Shown piece by piece: positions 46,053-54,923 of a stretch of DNA of 64,000 nt. A model generated the notes under the pieces. That model made no database searches. It saw nothing but the letters and a program-made list of their open reading frames with translations, and had not been told where the DNA came from. The DNA is taken from positions 31,871,394 to 31,935,393 of the forward strand of contig OX328105.1 in assembly GCA_946811185.2 (NCBI GenBank), read 5' to 3'. Numbering within the stretch: the first letter of the stretch is position 1; the number at the start of each line of letters is the position of its first letter. The translations under genes and the position numbers were made by a program. This stretch comes from Hippopus hippopus. Taxonomy: Eukaryota; Mollusca; Bivalvia; Cardiida; Cardiidae.

Positions 46053-46949
46053 TTATAGTATAGACATAAATTTTTTATAAGCGTTTGAATTCAAAACACC
46101 TTGTCTTTTTAATTCATCACAAACGCTCACTAGCTCATTTCTTACACCTGTGTTACCTGCTTTTTTACTTGCCAACAACAGGTCCAGTCTTTCTATTAAT
46201 GCGTTAGGGTCAGATGGGATAACAACGATGCCCTCTCCTTCATAATATCTTCTTTTATTCCAAATATCACTAAGTATAGTGATCCATTTTGGACCTCCAG
46301 AAGATTTAGGATGTGGTTCATCCGGATCGTTATATCGATGAAGAGTGTTAGTTTTAAACAGCAACTTCGTGTATTTGGATAAATCTCCAGCAGTAGTTTT
46401 TTTCATAATAGGATTTTTAGATACGATTAACTCCCATAGACCAGGGGTACCCACATATTCTTCATTGTCAACAATAATATTATTGCCTTTAATAACAACT
46501 GGTTTGTTTCTAATATAAAACTCACAATCTATATCATATATTCCAAACGTTGTATCAGCTCCATATTTAGTAGCATGCGTTCTTAAATACTTTTCTGCTA
46601 AATTTCCCATAAATAGTGGATCTCCTTCTTCTGATGGATTATCATAAGCTGTAATAGAAGGAAAGGCTGGGAACTTAATAACTTGCGTTAAGTTTTCTAC
46701 ACCTTCTTTAATAGGTATAAGTCCTTCTGTAATCTCCCTTGTTGTAGCTTTTTGTGCTTCTGTGATCTCCTTTGTTGTAGCTTTTTGTGTTTCCGTAATA
46801 GGTTTAAAAAACTTTGTAAGATCAGTTTGAAGTCGCTGTTCACCTGTTCTCTCTGCTAGTAGATTATCACGAATATTCTTTTTTGTTTCAAGATACTCTT
46901 TTACGATTAAGTCCCTTTTTGCAGGATCAGTGATTTTTAAAAAAGACAT
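46053..46949 (-). CDS. Conserved Polinton protein, 298 aa
   Basis: An intact frame. The N-terminus MSFLKITDP is followed by a helical/coiled-coil region with an internal 11-residue duplication (ETQKATTKEIT, EAQKATTREIT, residues 53-74). A compact C-terminal domain carries FGIYDIDCEFYI, VGTPGLWELIVSKNP and a GPKWITILSDIW block. I recognise the GTPGLWEL block from uncharacterised invertebrate Polinton proteins, but no biochemical role is known to me. The position between pVI-like, 226-residue and capsid genes suggests a virion or assembly factor. This is an inference. Confidence 0.75.
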   Translation of the reverse strand: MSFLKITDPAKRDLIVKEYLETKKNIRDNLLAERTGEQRLQTDLTKFFKPITETQKATTKEITEAQKATTREITEGLIPIKEGVENLTQVIKFPAFPSITAYDNPSEEGDPLFMGNLAEKYLRTHATKYGADTTFGIYDIDCEFYIRNKPVVIKGNNIIVDNEEYVGTPGLWELIVSKNPIMKKTTAGDLSKYTKLLFKTNTLHRYNDPDEPHPKSSGGPKWITILSDIWNKRRYYEGEGIVVIPSDPNALIERLDLLLASKKAGNTGVRNELVSVCDELKRQGVLNSNAYKKFMSIL

Positions 46950-47057
46950 TTTTTAATTACTAAAATAATTTTTTATCTCAGTTTTTAACATAGTTTTTAA
47001 CATAATTTTTAACACGTTTCATAACTAAAGCTGCATGAAAACTTTATTTTTGGTCTT

Positions 47058-47738
47058 TTAATATTCAAGCGTCCCACCATGATGTTTTTCAACCAACCTC
47101 CGAAAGGACTCCCTTTGCTCACGCCTCCCTCTCTCAATTAAACTTTCTTCATTTTCGGTAGATATCTTTTTCTTAGTTTTTGTTCTTATTTCATCCTTCA
47201 TTTTCTTATACTTCTCTTGTTCTTCCATGATAAGTTTAAACTCTTCATCTGATATATGATTGTCAACTAAAGCTTTGGATATATGTGAAGCAATTGTATC
47301 AAGCTTAGCATCAGCTATCATTCGAATCTTTTGATGTTTTTCTCCCTTTGTTTTTGAATTTCTTACTACATATTTACCTACCAGTGAAAGAAGCCCGGTT
47401 GCCGCAGCTGATGCTTCTAATGCTATGACAGCTGGAATAGCTACAATAGTAGATAACAACCCAATTCCTCCAACTCCACCAGCCATGGTAATAGTAATGA
47501 GAACCGTATCAATATCATCAACAACTCTTGCGGCTCTAAAATATTTCTTGGCTAGGGCTTCTCTTTTTTGAACTTCATTCTCAAGAAACTTTTGTACTTC
47601 GGATATCTTTTGTAAACGATAGGAATGACCTTTGTCATCATCTGTCATCATTTCAATAGACGGGGCTGAAGGTGTATTACTTTCTTTAGGTAACGAAGGA
47701 TGGAATTTATTAGGATGTTTTTGATCTATATCTGACAT
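47058..47738 (-). CDS. Conserved Polinton membrane protein, 226 aa
   Basis: An intact frame. A charged N-terminus precedes a helical stretch (YRLQKISEVQKFLENEVQKR, residues 40-59). Two hydrophobic segments (about 78-103 and 104-123, Gly/Ala-rich) follow, and then a long charged helical tail (HISKALVDNHISDEEFKLIM onward). This layout is shared by an uncharacterised protein common in invertebrate Polintons. It may be a membrane or inner-virion protein. No enzymatic motif is visible. Confidence 0.75.
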   Translation of the reverse strand: MSDIDQKHPNKFHPSLPKESNTPSAPSIEMMTDDDKGHSYRLQKISEVQKFLENEVQKREALAKKYFRAARVVDDIDTVLITITMAGGVGGIGLLSTIVAIPAVIALEASAAATGLLSLVGKYVVRNSKTKGEKHQKIRMIADAKLDTIASHISKALVDNHISDEEFKLIMEEQEKYKKMKDEIRTKTKKKISTENEESLIERGRREQRESFRRLVEKHHGGTLEY

Positions 47739-47765
47739 TTTTTATTAAAATTATAATTTTTTATC

Positions 47766-48143
47766 TCAGGATTTTAAATATTTTAGATAGCAAAATAACT
47801 CACCCTCAGGTATTTCAATTGGTTTTTGTGAGAAATTATAAATGTAGAGTAAGATATCATTAGTCTCGTTATCAAGATGTGTTCCATTAAAAATGGTTAA
47901 ACTATCTTTCCATTTATTACTAACAGATATCACTACAACTCCCTGTGTAGTTATATAGCCAAATCCTAACGATACTATTTTTCCATCTTTAGAAGGAATC
48001 TTAATGTCATCTTGAGAATAAATTTTCTATTTTACAGGATCTTGCTTGATGGGAGGATAATCAACGTGTAAGTTAGGTTTCCAAAATATAGTTTTATGTT
48101 GATTAGTAATATTAGGTTTTATACCAAATTTGTGTACATTCAT
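47766..48143 (-). pseudogene. dUTPase-fold-like small protein 1, one stop
   Basis: A 126-codon frame from the ATG at 48143, broken by an in-frame TAG at 48027-48029 (codon 39). After the stop it reads VVVISVSNKWKDSLTIFNGT, then ETNDILLYIYNFSQKPIEIP and EGELFCYLKYL. The pattern of a strand ending in NFS, then an I-x-I-P-x-G turn and a last aromatic strand, recalls the trimeric dUTPase fold and its downstream neighbour. No catalytic motif is seen. A structural role is more likely than nucleotide hydrolysis. Confidence 0.5.
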
Positions 48144-48199
48144 CTTTTATTTTTGTTATAAATAATATTTAAATATTATTTATAACATTACAATATAAC

Positions 48200-48601
48200 T
48201 TAATCATTACTTCTATAATCATGATTTCTATCATGATAAAAAGCAAAAAATAAAGGTTCATTTTTTGCGATAGTAATCTTTTTATCAGAACTATTTTTTA
48301 TAATTACAAATATATCATCTCTTGTACCAAATTTTGGGTCACTCTCGTGTACTAGACCTTGTAAGGATAAATGATCTTTAAGTACAGTTGCAATATTACC
48401 ACAACTTCTTAAAATACACCCAAGCCCAAGTTGCAATCTTACACTTTTTCCAGGTTGTAGTATTATTTCACTTTGTGAATATACTTCCCATATATTATTT
48501 GCTATATTTTTAGGTGGGTATTCCAAATTTTGTAAAGGAAACCATATTACTTCTTTTATATTTTCATTAATTTGAAAATCATCACTATTTCTACGTATCA
48601 T
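48200..48601 (-). CDS. dUTPase-fold-like small protein 2, 133 aa
   Basis: An intact frame. IILQPGKSVRLQLGLGCIL corresponds to the strand after motif 1 of trimeric dUTPases. HLSLQGLVHESDPKFG and DIFVIIKNSSDKKITIAKNE correspond to the region of motifs 3 and 4, and FFAFYH to the last strand. The catalytic signatures (the Asp of motif 1, the Ser/Gly of motif 2 and the Asp/Tyr of motif 3) are not preserved, so it is probably not an active dUTPase. Two such genes in a row suggest a duplicated structural module. The call rests on the fold pattern only. Confidence 0.55.
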   Translation of the reverse strand: MIRRNSDDFQINENIKEVIWFPLQNLEYPPKNIANNIWEVYSQSEIILQPGKSVRLQLGLGCILRSCGNIATVLKDHLSLQGLVHESDPKFGTRDDIFVIIKNSSDKKITIAKNEPLFFAFYHDRNHDYRSND

Positions 48602-48638
48602 TTTTTAATTATGTATTATTTTTTTATATTAATATTTT

Positions 48639-49223
48639 TTATAAGATAGCTCCTAAAATAGGTATATTAGCAAATGGACTATTAGGCCCGAACAAAAGTC
48701 CTTTTCCATCATAAATTTTTCCTCCTTGCTTTAAATACAAACCATCACCAACAGACCCTAATCCTTTACCTTTGTATGGTCCTAAATAAAGCCCTTTTCC
48801 ATCAGTTTCCACCTGACAAACGCAACCTCCTTTTTTAAGATAAAGACCTTTCCCCATTGCTTTTTGTACCCCTGTTTGAGCTAATCCGGAAAGAGCACCA
48901 ACACCTAAAGCTGGTAAAACGGTTTTTGCTAGCATCGGTAAAGCACTAGCAGCCAACCCAGCCAACATTCCAAGAAAACCTCCCTCTATTTTCATATTAT
49001 GTTTAAGTTGTTTTGCAGATATTTTAATAGTTATACCTTTACCCCCCTCATAGGCTTTAGCCATTTTCTTTGCTTGTGAATTAGTAATTGCTAAAACATC
49101 ATTACCTTTTAAATCGTCATGACCTAAACGAATACTTACTGGGCAACCACCTTTAACAACATGTTGAAGCTTTTGCTTTTGTCCTTCTGATATATTAACT
49201 TTAACAGTAGTGTAACTCATCAT
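48639..49223 (-). CDS. Gly-rich pX-like virion protein, 194 aa
   Basis: An intact frame after a TATATATAA box. The N-terminal domain (residues 4-80) ends in KGITIKISAKQLKHN, a segment I recognise from conserved invertebrate Polinton proteins. A hydrophobic Ala/Leu-rich stretch (83-118) follows. The C-terminal half carries four GKGLYL-type repeats (GKGLYLKKGG, GKGLYLGPY, GDGLYLKQGG, GKGLLFGP). The hydrophobic core plus basic Gly-rich tail resembles adenovirus pX/pVI-like proteins, thought to bind DNA or disrupt membranes. The role is inferred. Confidence 0.65.
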   Translation of the reverse strand: MMSYTTVKVNISEGQKQKLQHVVKGGCPVSIRLGHDDLKGNDVLAITNSQAKKMAKAYEGGKGITIKISAKQLKHNMKIEGGFLGMLAGLAASALPMLAKTVLPALGVGALSGLAQTGVQKAMGKGLYLKKGGCVCQVETDGKGLYLGPYKGKGLGSVGDGLYLKQGGKIYDGKGLLFGPNSPFANIPILGAIL

Positions 49224-49240
49224 TTTTATATATAATTCTT
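49224..49240 (-). promoter_or_regulatory. TATATATAA box before pX-like gene
   Basis: TATATATAA at 49227-49235 lies three bases from the ATG (49223). Confidence 0.45.
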
Positions 49241-49248
49241 TTTTTATT

Positions 49249-50021
49249 TTATCTCGCTTCTCTAATATGGAATCTAATTGTTAAATTTTCACCTCTAAGA
49301 TTTAGTAAATTACCATCTTGGTCTGTAATATTTACCTCTAGGCTATGTATTTCATGTAATGTTAATGGTAAGTATACTAAATTAAGTGGTGACTCAATTA
49401 TCGTATATCCAGGTGCAACATCTGGGAAAAAAGAGTAAATAGTGTTTTTTGTTGAACCATTAACATAACTTCCTGAAATAATATCTATGTTAACAAGCAA
49501 ACTGTTTATACTAAGAATGTTCACTACATTCTCTGACTCGTGAAATCCTTGTGTATATTTAGAGTGAGTAAATCCTAATACTTTAGCAATGGAGTTTGGT
49601 TGATTAAAATCTACTTGATAACCATCTTCTAGAGTAAGAACAGACTTTAGAGTATTGGTGTTTGCAGAAATGTTAATATAATACTCTTCATTAACTTCAT
49701 CGTAATGACCCTTTTTCTGATTTCCTGGTGAATGGTATCATTAATGTCAACAAGGTCATAACTTCCTTCAGGTATTTTTATTTTAATCCATGAATCACCA
49801 TCGTCTGGAGAATAAACAAATATGTTGTTTGTTTCATCAATGTTTGGAAAAGAGTAGTAAGTTTCAAGGTTTACTAAAGCTATTTCATATTTTTTATCCT
49901 TTTCCAACTGAATTGGGGGATTAAATCTTGTTCTAAAACGTGTTTTGGTGTCGCTTACTATAATTTGAAATGATGTTTTGTGTTCCGTATTTTTTACAAT
50001 TTGTTCTAAAAGATCTTCCAT
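49249..50021 (-). pseudogene. Penton-type minor capsid protein, frameshifted
   Basis: The 5' part (from ATG 50021) reads HKTSFQIIVSDTKTRFRTRF, KYEIALVNLETYYSFPNI and IPEGSYDLVDINDTIHQEIR. The frame then breaks at a T-run (plus strand 49711-49716). The continuation, in another frame, gives NILSINSLLVNIDIISGSYV, SFFPDVAPGYTIIESPLNLV and DQDGNLLNLRGE to the end. Both parts match the single-jelly-roll penton-base analogue of Polintons, which forms the capsid vertices. A one-base indel in a homopolymer is enough to explain the break. The overall length of about 257 codons is normal for the family. Confidence 0.82.
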
Positions 50022-50067
50022 TTTATAAAAAAGTAAAAATATTATTTAGTTGAGTAAATAATATTTT

Positions 50068-50852
50068 TTATACTGACTTAGGTATGTAAAAATTGTCAAA
50101 ACCGTTTCTATGCTTTCCATCGTGTTTTTTACTGGTTAAATCGATAATAGCAAAACCATGCGGTCTTTCCCATGCCTTTTGACAAAATTTTCTAAACTCA
50201 TCCTTAGGCATATCTTCACCTACATGATCGTTATAAATATGATTAACGTTTTTTAGGTCTTGTGGAAAAAGGCAAATAAAATTAGCGTTTTCTCTAATAG
50301 TTTGTCTTGGTAGTCTAAAATAATTTTGTGAGAGGTAAAAGCAGTCAACATTACTATGTCTTCTCCGAATGTAGTAACACTCACATTTGTTTTGCCTTTC
50401 TAAAAGTGAATCATCAAAGATTATTAAATTTTTATTTTCTGAGTTTAACTCTCTCGGATCAGGCACATCACTCGCATTTTCAAAAAAGTTACAATTTATG
50501 TCTGATTTGTTTTTAATCGTTTTAATCCATTCTTCAACCAAAGCTGTAGGGGGTATGTTTAGTTCTTGTATTTCATCACGCATATGCTAAACCATCTTAA
50601 GATACATTCTTTTGGTAGTTTTTCTTCAAAAGCCTTTTTTAGTATTCGGTATTCCGGTTGAAAAAGGCTTTTTCCAAAAACACTTAAATCATTATAGTCA
50701 AGCCAGCATGGTCTAAGTAAAAGGTTTAACAATAGAGTAGTTTTACCACATCCTGATTTCCCTACAATTATTCCTCTGATACTTTTTGGTAAAAGAGAGT
50801 GATTAAATCTCTTTGATACTACTTCATTCCATGATAAGTTTACGATATCCAT
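50068..50852 (-). pseudogene. FtsK/A32-type genome-packaging ATPase, frameshifted
   Basis: The 5' part (ATG 50852) has the Walker A loop GKSGCGKT (residues 31-38) after SLLPKSIRGIIV. The frame is lost near 50575-50595. The remaining part reads FDDSLLERQ preceded by NLII (Walker B) and YIRRRHSNVDCFYLSQNYFR, then a sensor-like NFICLF segment. This order is typical of Polinton and NCLDV packaging ATPases that pump DNA into preformed capsids. Without the frame the product would stop after the Walker A domain. It starts a minus-strand unit that diverges from the phospholipase gene. Confidence 0.88.
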
Positions 50853-50885
50853 TTTATATAACTTTTTTAATTTTTATATATAAAA
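50853..50885. promoter_or_regulatory. Divergent promoter with two TATATA boxes
   Basis: Only 33 bases separate the ATPase and phospholipase start codons. TTATATAA (50854-50861) faces the ATPase gene and TATATATAAA (50875-50884) faces the plus-strand gene, each within five bases of its ATG. Confidence 0.5.
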
Positions 50886-51404
50886 ATGTATTGTGTTAAA
50901 TGTAAAAAACATACTGATACAAGCAACATAGATTATGATACAAGCAACATAGAATATGCTGTTGCTAAAAATGGGAGAAATATGAAACGAGGAAAATGTG
51001 TGGTTTGCGGAATAACTAAAACTCAGTTTGTTAAGACGACAAAGGGTCGATCATTGCTAAATAAAGCTATAAATAATTTACCTTTTGAAATGCATCTCCC
51101 TGGACACAATTTCACGGGACCCGGCACTAAATTAAAGAAAAGACTCAATCCAGATTTAACACCAAAGAAATGGAGCAAACCAATAAATCGTGTTGATAAA
51201 GCTGCTTATCATCATGATGTTTACTATCTTCAACATAATGACACTGCCACAAGAAACGCAGTGTATGATAAAAATATGTTAACAGAGTTAAAAGGTATTT
51301 ACAATCCTACTATTAGAGAAAAAATGGAAAGGGGGTTGGTAAGTAAACTCATTGGAACGAAGATGAAATTTGGAATGGGAGTTAAAAAAAAAATTTCAAC
51401 ATGA
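50886..51404 (+). CDS. Zinc-ribbon and phospholipase A2-like protein
   Basis: An intact 172-residue protein. Residues 3-41 form a CxxC...CxxC zinc ribbon (Cys3, Cys6, Cys38, Cys41), as in small DUF5679-type proteins. Residues 70-117 match the parvovirus-like phospholipase A2 module: the calcium loop HNFTGPGT (74-81), then NRVDKAAYHHDVYY with the catalytic His-Asp pair at 110-111. In virions such a module hydrolyses membrane lipids during cell entry. A 21-bp duplication (DTSNIDY/DTSNIEY) lengthens the loop between the Cys pairs. The stop overlaps the integrase ATG (ATGA), suggesting coupled expression. Confidence 0.8.
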   Translation: MYCVKCKKHTDTSNIDYDTSNIEYAVAKNGRNMKRGKCVVCGITKTQFVKTTKGRSLLNKAINNLPFEMHLPGHNFTGPGTKLKKRLNPDLTPKKWSKPINRVDKAAYHHDVYYLQHNDTATRNAVYDKNMLTELKGIYNPTIREKMERGLVSKLIGTKMKFGMGVKKKIST

Positions 51405-52305
51405 TAAATTTAGCGGAAGAATTACATAAACCCGTAAAAAGAAAATTTAAGAAAAGGAGAGTTATAGTAAACGGTATAGATAAGATATGGGCTGCGGATT
51501 TAGTAGACATGCAAACATTTTCTAAGTTTAATCGCGGTGTAAAATACCTTCTCGCTGTCATTGACATCTTTTCTAAATACGGATGGTTAGTGCCATTAAA
51601 AGACAAAACAGGGAAATCTGTCGCTATAGCATTGAAGAGTATTTTTAAGGAAAGAAAACCTTAAAAAATGTGGGTGGATAAGGGTAAAGAGTTTTATAAC
51701 GAGGAAGTTAAAGACTTGGTTGAATTGTATTCCACTGAAAATGAGGAAAAATCTAGCGTTGTTGAGAGATGGATTAGAACAATGAAAGAAAAAATGTGGA
51801 AGTATTTTTCTGCTCATTCTACAAACATCTACATTGATGTGTTAAAGATCTCGTTAAAGAATATAATAACACGAGACATTCTTCTATTAAGATGACCCCA
51901 ATAAATGCGAGTAAAAAAGAAAATGAAACCAAAGTTTGGAGAAATCTTTACCCCCATCATCCCGAAATAAAAGATATGAAGCCTAAGTTTTCTGTTGGAG
52001 ACAGAGTAAGGATAGCTAAAAAGAAAAAGACTTTTGAGAAAGGTTATACAACAAGATGGACTGAGGAGGTTTTTACAGTTTCTGAAGTAAAACATACATC
52101 GCCTATAACATATAAAATTCAGGATCTTAATGGAGAAGAAATACAAGGTACCTTTTATGAACCTGAACTGCAGAAAACCAGTCAAGAGCTGTATAGGATA
52201 GAAAAGGTTATTTAAAAAGGAACAAAGAAATCTCTTGTAAAGTGGAAAGGTTATTCTGATGAATTTAATTCATGGGTTGACAATAAAGACATTAGAAATA
52301 TTTAG
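51401..52305 (+). pseudogene. Retrovirus-type integrase with chromodomain, broken
   Basis: The rve core starts with KIWAADLVDMQTFSKFNRGV (first catalytic Asp) and LLAVIDIFSKYGWLVPL. An in-frame TAA (51662-51664) precedes WVDKGKEFYN (second Asp) and KSSVVERWIRTMKEKMW (catalytic Glu). Only 28 residues separate the second Asp and the Glu instead of the usual 35, so a 7-residue deletion is likely. A frameshift lies near 51838-51842, and a further in-frame TAA at 52213-52215 cuts off a chromodomain (LVKWKGYSDEFNSWV). In Polintons this enzyme inserts the element and makes the 6-bp duplication. This copy is inactive in several independent ways. Confidence 0.92.
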
Positions 52306-52315
52306 CTATAAAAAA

Positions 52316-52720
52316 ATGTTAAATATTTCGATTGAAAACGTATTTTTACCAAATAAACCATTGAATAATTTTGAAATAGAAGATGCAGTAAAAAGATTAG
52401 AGATTCCTTCTTTTAGGGGAGTTTTTTTAATAGATACATTACCGAGAAAACCGAATAAAAAAGAATGTGGTATAGTAAACTTTGATAAAAGTGGTGGACC
52501 TGGTACACATTGGGTTGCTTGGTATAAAAATGGTAAAACTAAAATTTATTTTGATAGTTATGGCATACAACCACCTATTGAAATTCATGAGTATCTAAAA
52601 AGCCCTATACACTATAATACTGATCAAATACAACAAGCTGGACAAGTATTTTGTGGCCATTTATGTTTGTACATTCTCAAAGAGCTAGGCTCGGGTGAAA
52701 AGTTTCAGAGTGATAAATAA
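52316..52720 (+). CDS. Adenain-like cysteine protease
   Basis: 134 residues from the ATG at 52316. The upstream ATG at 52259 lies within the integrase tail and is less likely. The catalytic set is present: His65 in GTHWVAWY, Asp80 in IYFDSYG, and Cys113 in VFCGHLCLYIL with Gln107-Gln110 just before. This is the C5/Ulp1-type fold that matures capsid proteins in adenoviruses and Polintons. It appears intact, although the C-terminus after LKELGSGEKF is short relative to relatives and may be truncated. Confidence 0.88.
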   Translation: MLNISIENVFLPNKPLNNFEIEDAVKRLEIPSFRGVFLIDTLPRKPNKKECGIVNFDKSGGPGTHWVAWYKNGKTKIYFDSYGIQPPIEIHEYLKSPIHYNTDQIQQAGQVFCGHLCLYILKELGSGEKFQSDK

Positions 52721-52739
52721 ACTTTTTTAATAATAAAAA

Positions 52740-53920
52740 ATGCCTGTTGATAAATTTGGACGAATGAAAGATGATAAAACAAGCGGTGATGGTGTGTCAC
52801 TCGCTTACATAAATAATAATTTTTTACGTAAAGATGGAACAACTGTTGTTACTGGTTCTATAGACATGAATGGTAATACATTAACGAGGGTTAGTAATCC
52901 GGTAAATCCTCAAGACATTGCTACAAAACATTACGTTGATGAAAATTCTGGGGGGTTATTAAAAGAAAATGGTGGATACCAAGTTCTTGGATTTATAAAT
53001 ATGGGTTTCAATAAAATAAGAAATGTTAAGGAGCCTACAGAACCAGACGAAGCTGCTACTAAAAATATGTGGATAGAAGCGGTAAAGCAATAGTAGAGAA
53101 CCGAGACGGTACCTTTTCCGCTATTGCAGATATAGATATGCGAGAGTATTCGTTAACAAATCTTTTGGATCCCGCAGATGCGCAAGATGCAGCAACTAAA
53201 AAATATGTAGATTCTGCCAATACAGCCTTCGTTTATGGAGCTGGTAGGTATATGGCAGTTGGTGATGTCTCTATGGGAGGACGAAGAATTAACAATGTTG
53301 GAAGCCCTTTAGAAAATGATCAAGCTGTAAATAAGTTTTACGTAGATACAGTCGTTGAGGTAGCTACCGCGGGTGAAAAAGCTTTGACCAAAAAACAAGA
53401 TGGAAGTTTCACGGAGGCGGCTGACATAGATCTTCAAGGTTTTTCTATAAAAAACGCGGCAACCGCGGTAGAAAAGAGATTTAGCAACAAAATCCTATGT
53501 GGATAAAAAAGTCTCCCTTCCTTCTCTCATAGGCCCTAAACCCATTATAACCGTGTGGGGTGAAGAACAAGGGCCAATTGGAGATGGTAATTATGAGTTC
53601 TCTTTTGGTAATGGTAATTCAGGCCGTAAACATGGTTTAGGGGGTTACTGCATGAGTGTGTCAGGTAGAATTATAAGAGGAAGTTTAACGATTGTTAAAA
53701 ATAGACCTAACACACCAGAAGAGGTAAAAGTTAATATTGTGGTAAACGGATTGGAGCAGGTTGATTACTCTATTATTAAAAAAGCGGACGAAATTTGTAG
53801 CTGTACGATTTTTCCAAGGGCGTTGGAGGTAAAGCAATGCGACATCATAAACTTTATTTCAAGATCAACCGTGATGTAACACACGCTTACATATCTATTT
53901 TGGTAGAGTTAGACTTGTAA
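52740..53920 (+). pseudogene. Fibre-like protein with ATKxYVD repeats, frameshifted
   Basis: The start MPVDKFGRMKDDKTS is followed by repeats that combine a GSIDMNGNTLTRVSNPVNP-type strand pair with ATKHYVD, ATKNMW, ATKKYVD and VNKFYVD turns, five units in all. This resembles phage tail-fibre and Polinton fibre shafts. The C-terminal domain (from about 53520) is beta-rich (ITVWGEEQGPIG, YEFSFGNGNSGRKHG, IIRGSLTIVKN), a candidate receptor-binding head. Frames break near 53065-53075, 53470-53482 and 53860-53875; the last block (THAYISILVELDL) ends at TAA 53920. A trimeric vertex fibre is the likely role. Confidence 0.75.
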
Positions 53921-53950
53921 AAATATAACTTTGTTTATAAAAGTTATATT

Positions 53951-54827
53951 TTATATCCTTCTTATAATTGTTGTTGGGCTTTTACAAACTAAACATTTAT
54001 TAAATATATTATTCACATCTGCATTATCATAACACTCATTACATAAACATCGATGCCCACAATCACAAAATAATATATTTGGTTTTCTTGTCAAACATCT
54101 ACACAGTTATCTTCATTGTAGGTTTCAGTACCATTAATAAAAAATTTTTCTTCAATCTTATTATCACTTTGATCTCTGTAGTCCGTTAAACTGTTTAAAA
54201 AAAATTACAAGATGATCTCATTCTTTTTCTCCTCTCCTCTTTTGTTTCTATATATTTACCTATATTAAATAAAGAATTAAAACAATGACCATAAGTATGA
54301 AAATCTGAAGGATGAACTTTTACAAATGGTAAATACTCCGCTTTAGTAAAATCAAGACCTAAATAAGATAAGTATCCAAAAAAATTTTTTTTACTTTTCC
54401 TAGTTCCTTCCACCCTATTATCACCATATTCATCATTAATAAACACATCAAAACCTTCAGCAAACCCATCCCATCTTTCCGAACTTATTTCAGCATCATA
54501 ATCTGTAAAAAAATGACTACTACATGATCCAATACATGATATCGTAAAAACTGGTGTAAAATTTTCATATGACTCAACATCACCCCAAACAGGAAAAAAG
54601 AAAAGATCTGTAAATATCCATTTATTATTATACATATATGCAGCTTTACTATATTCATAATATAAATTATCTGTTATTTTAGGTATTATGCTAATATAAT
54701 CCTTATCTCGAGCGCCGGGGTAATATATAAAATCATATCCTTTATACTTAATTGGTTTGGCTGAATATTTTAGTTTATCTTTTAAGTTATTTTCAATATT
54801 AAAATTTAAAATCGATTTAGCTGCCAT
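53951..54827 (-). pseudogene. RING-finger protein, frameshifted
   Basis: From ATG 54827 a 210-codon frame encodes an aromatic-rich N-terminal domain (YKGYDFIYYPGARDKDY, KWIFTDLFFFPVWGDVESYE, HPSDFHTYGHCFNSLF) that I do not recognise. The frame stops in a T-run near 54196-54203. The next frame continues for about 35 codons and shifts again near 54095. The final part (53951-54105) reads CLTRKPNILFCDCGHRCLC, then NEC and NKCLVCKSPTTIIRRI. These are the spaced Cys/His of a C3HC4 RING ending in a CxxC pair, with the C-terminal position seen in IAP-like and viral E3 ligases. Ubiquitin ligase activity against a host protein is an inference. Confidence 0.7.
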
Positions 54828-54923
54828 TTTATTTAAATTAGAAAAAAGTTAAGTTATGTTTTACACATTGAATATTTAACTTCTGTGTTGAAGTTGAATA
54901 TTTAAAATTACTTATTCCTCATC

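Noticed and set aside
48200..48601. Active dUTPase
   Set aside because: The fold pattern is similar, but none of the catalytic motifs is preserved.
51401..52305. LTR retrotransposon, suggested by the integrase
   Set aside because: No reverse transcriptase, gag or LTR is present; the neighbours are Polinton genes and the gene lies inside Polinton termini.
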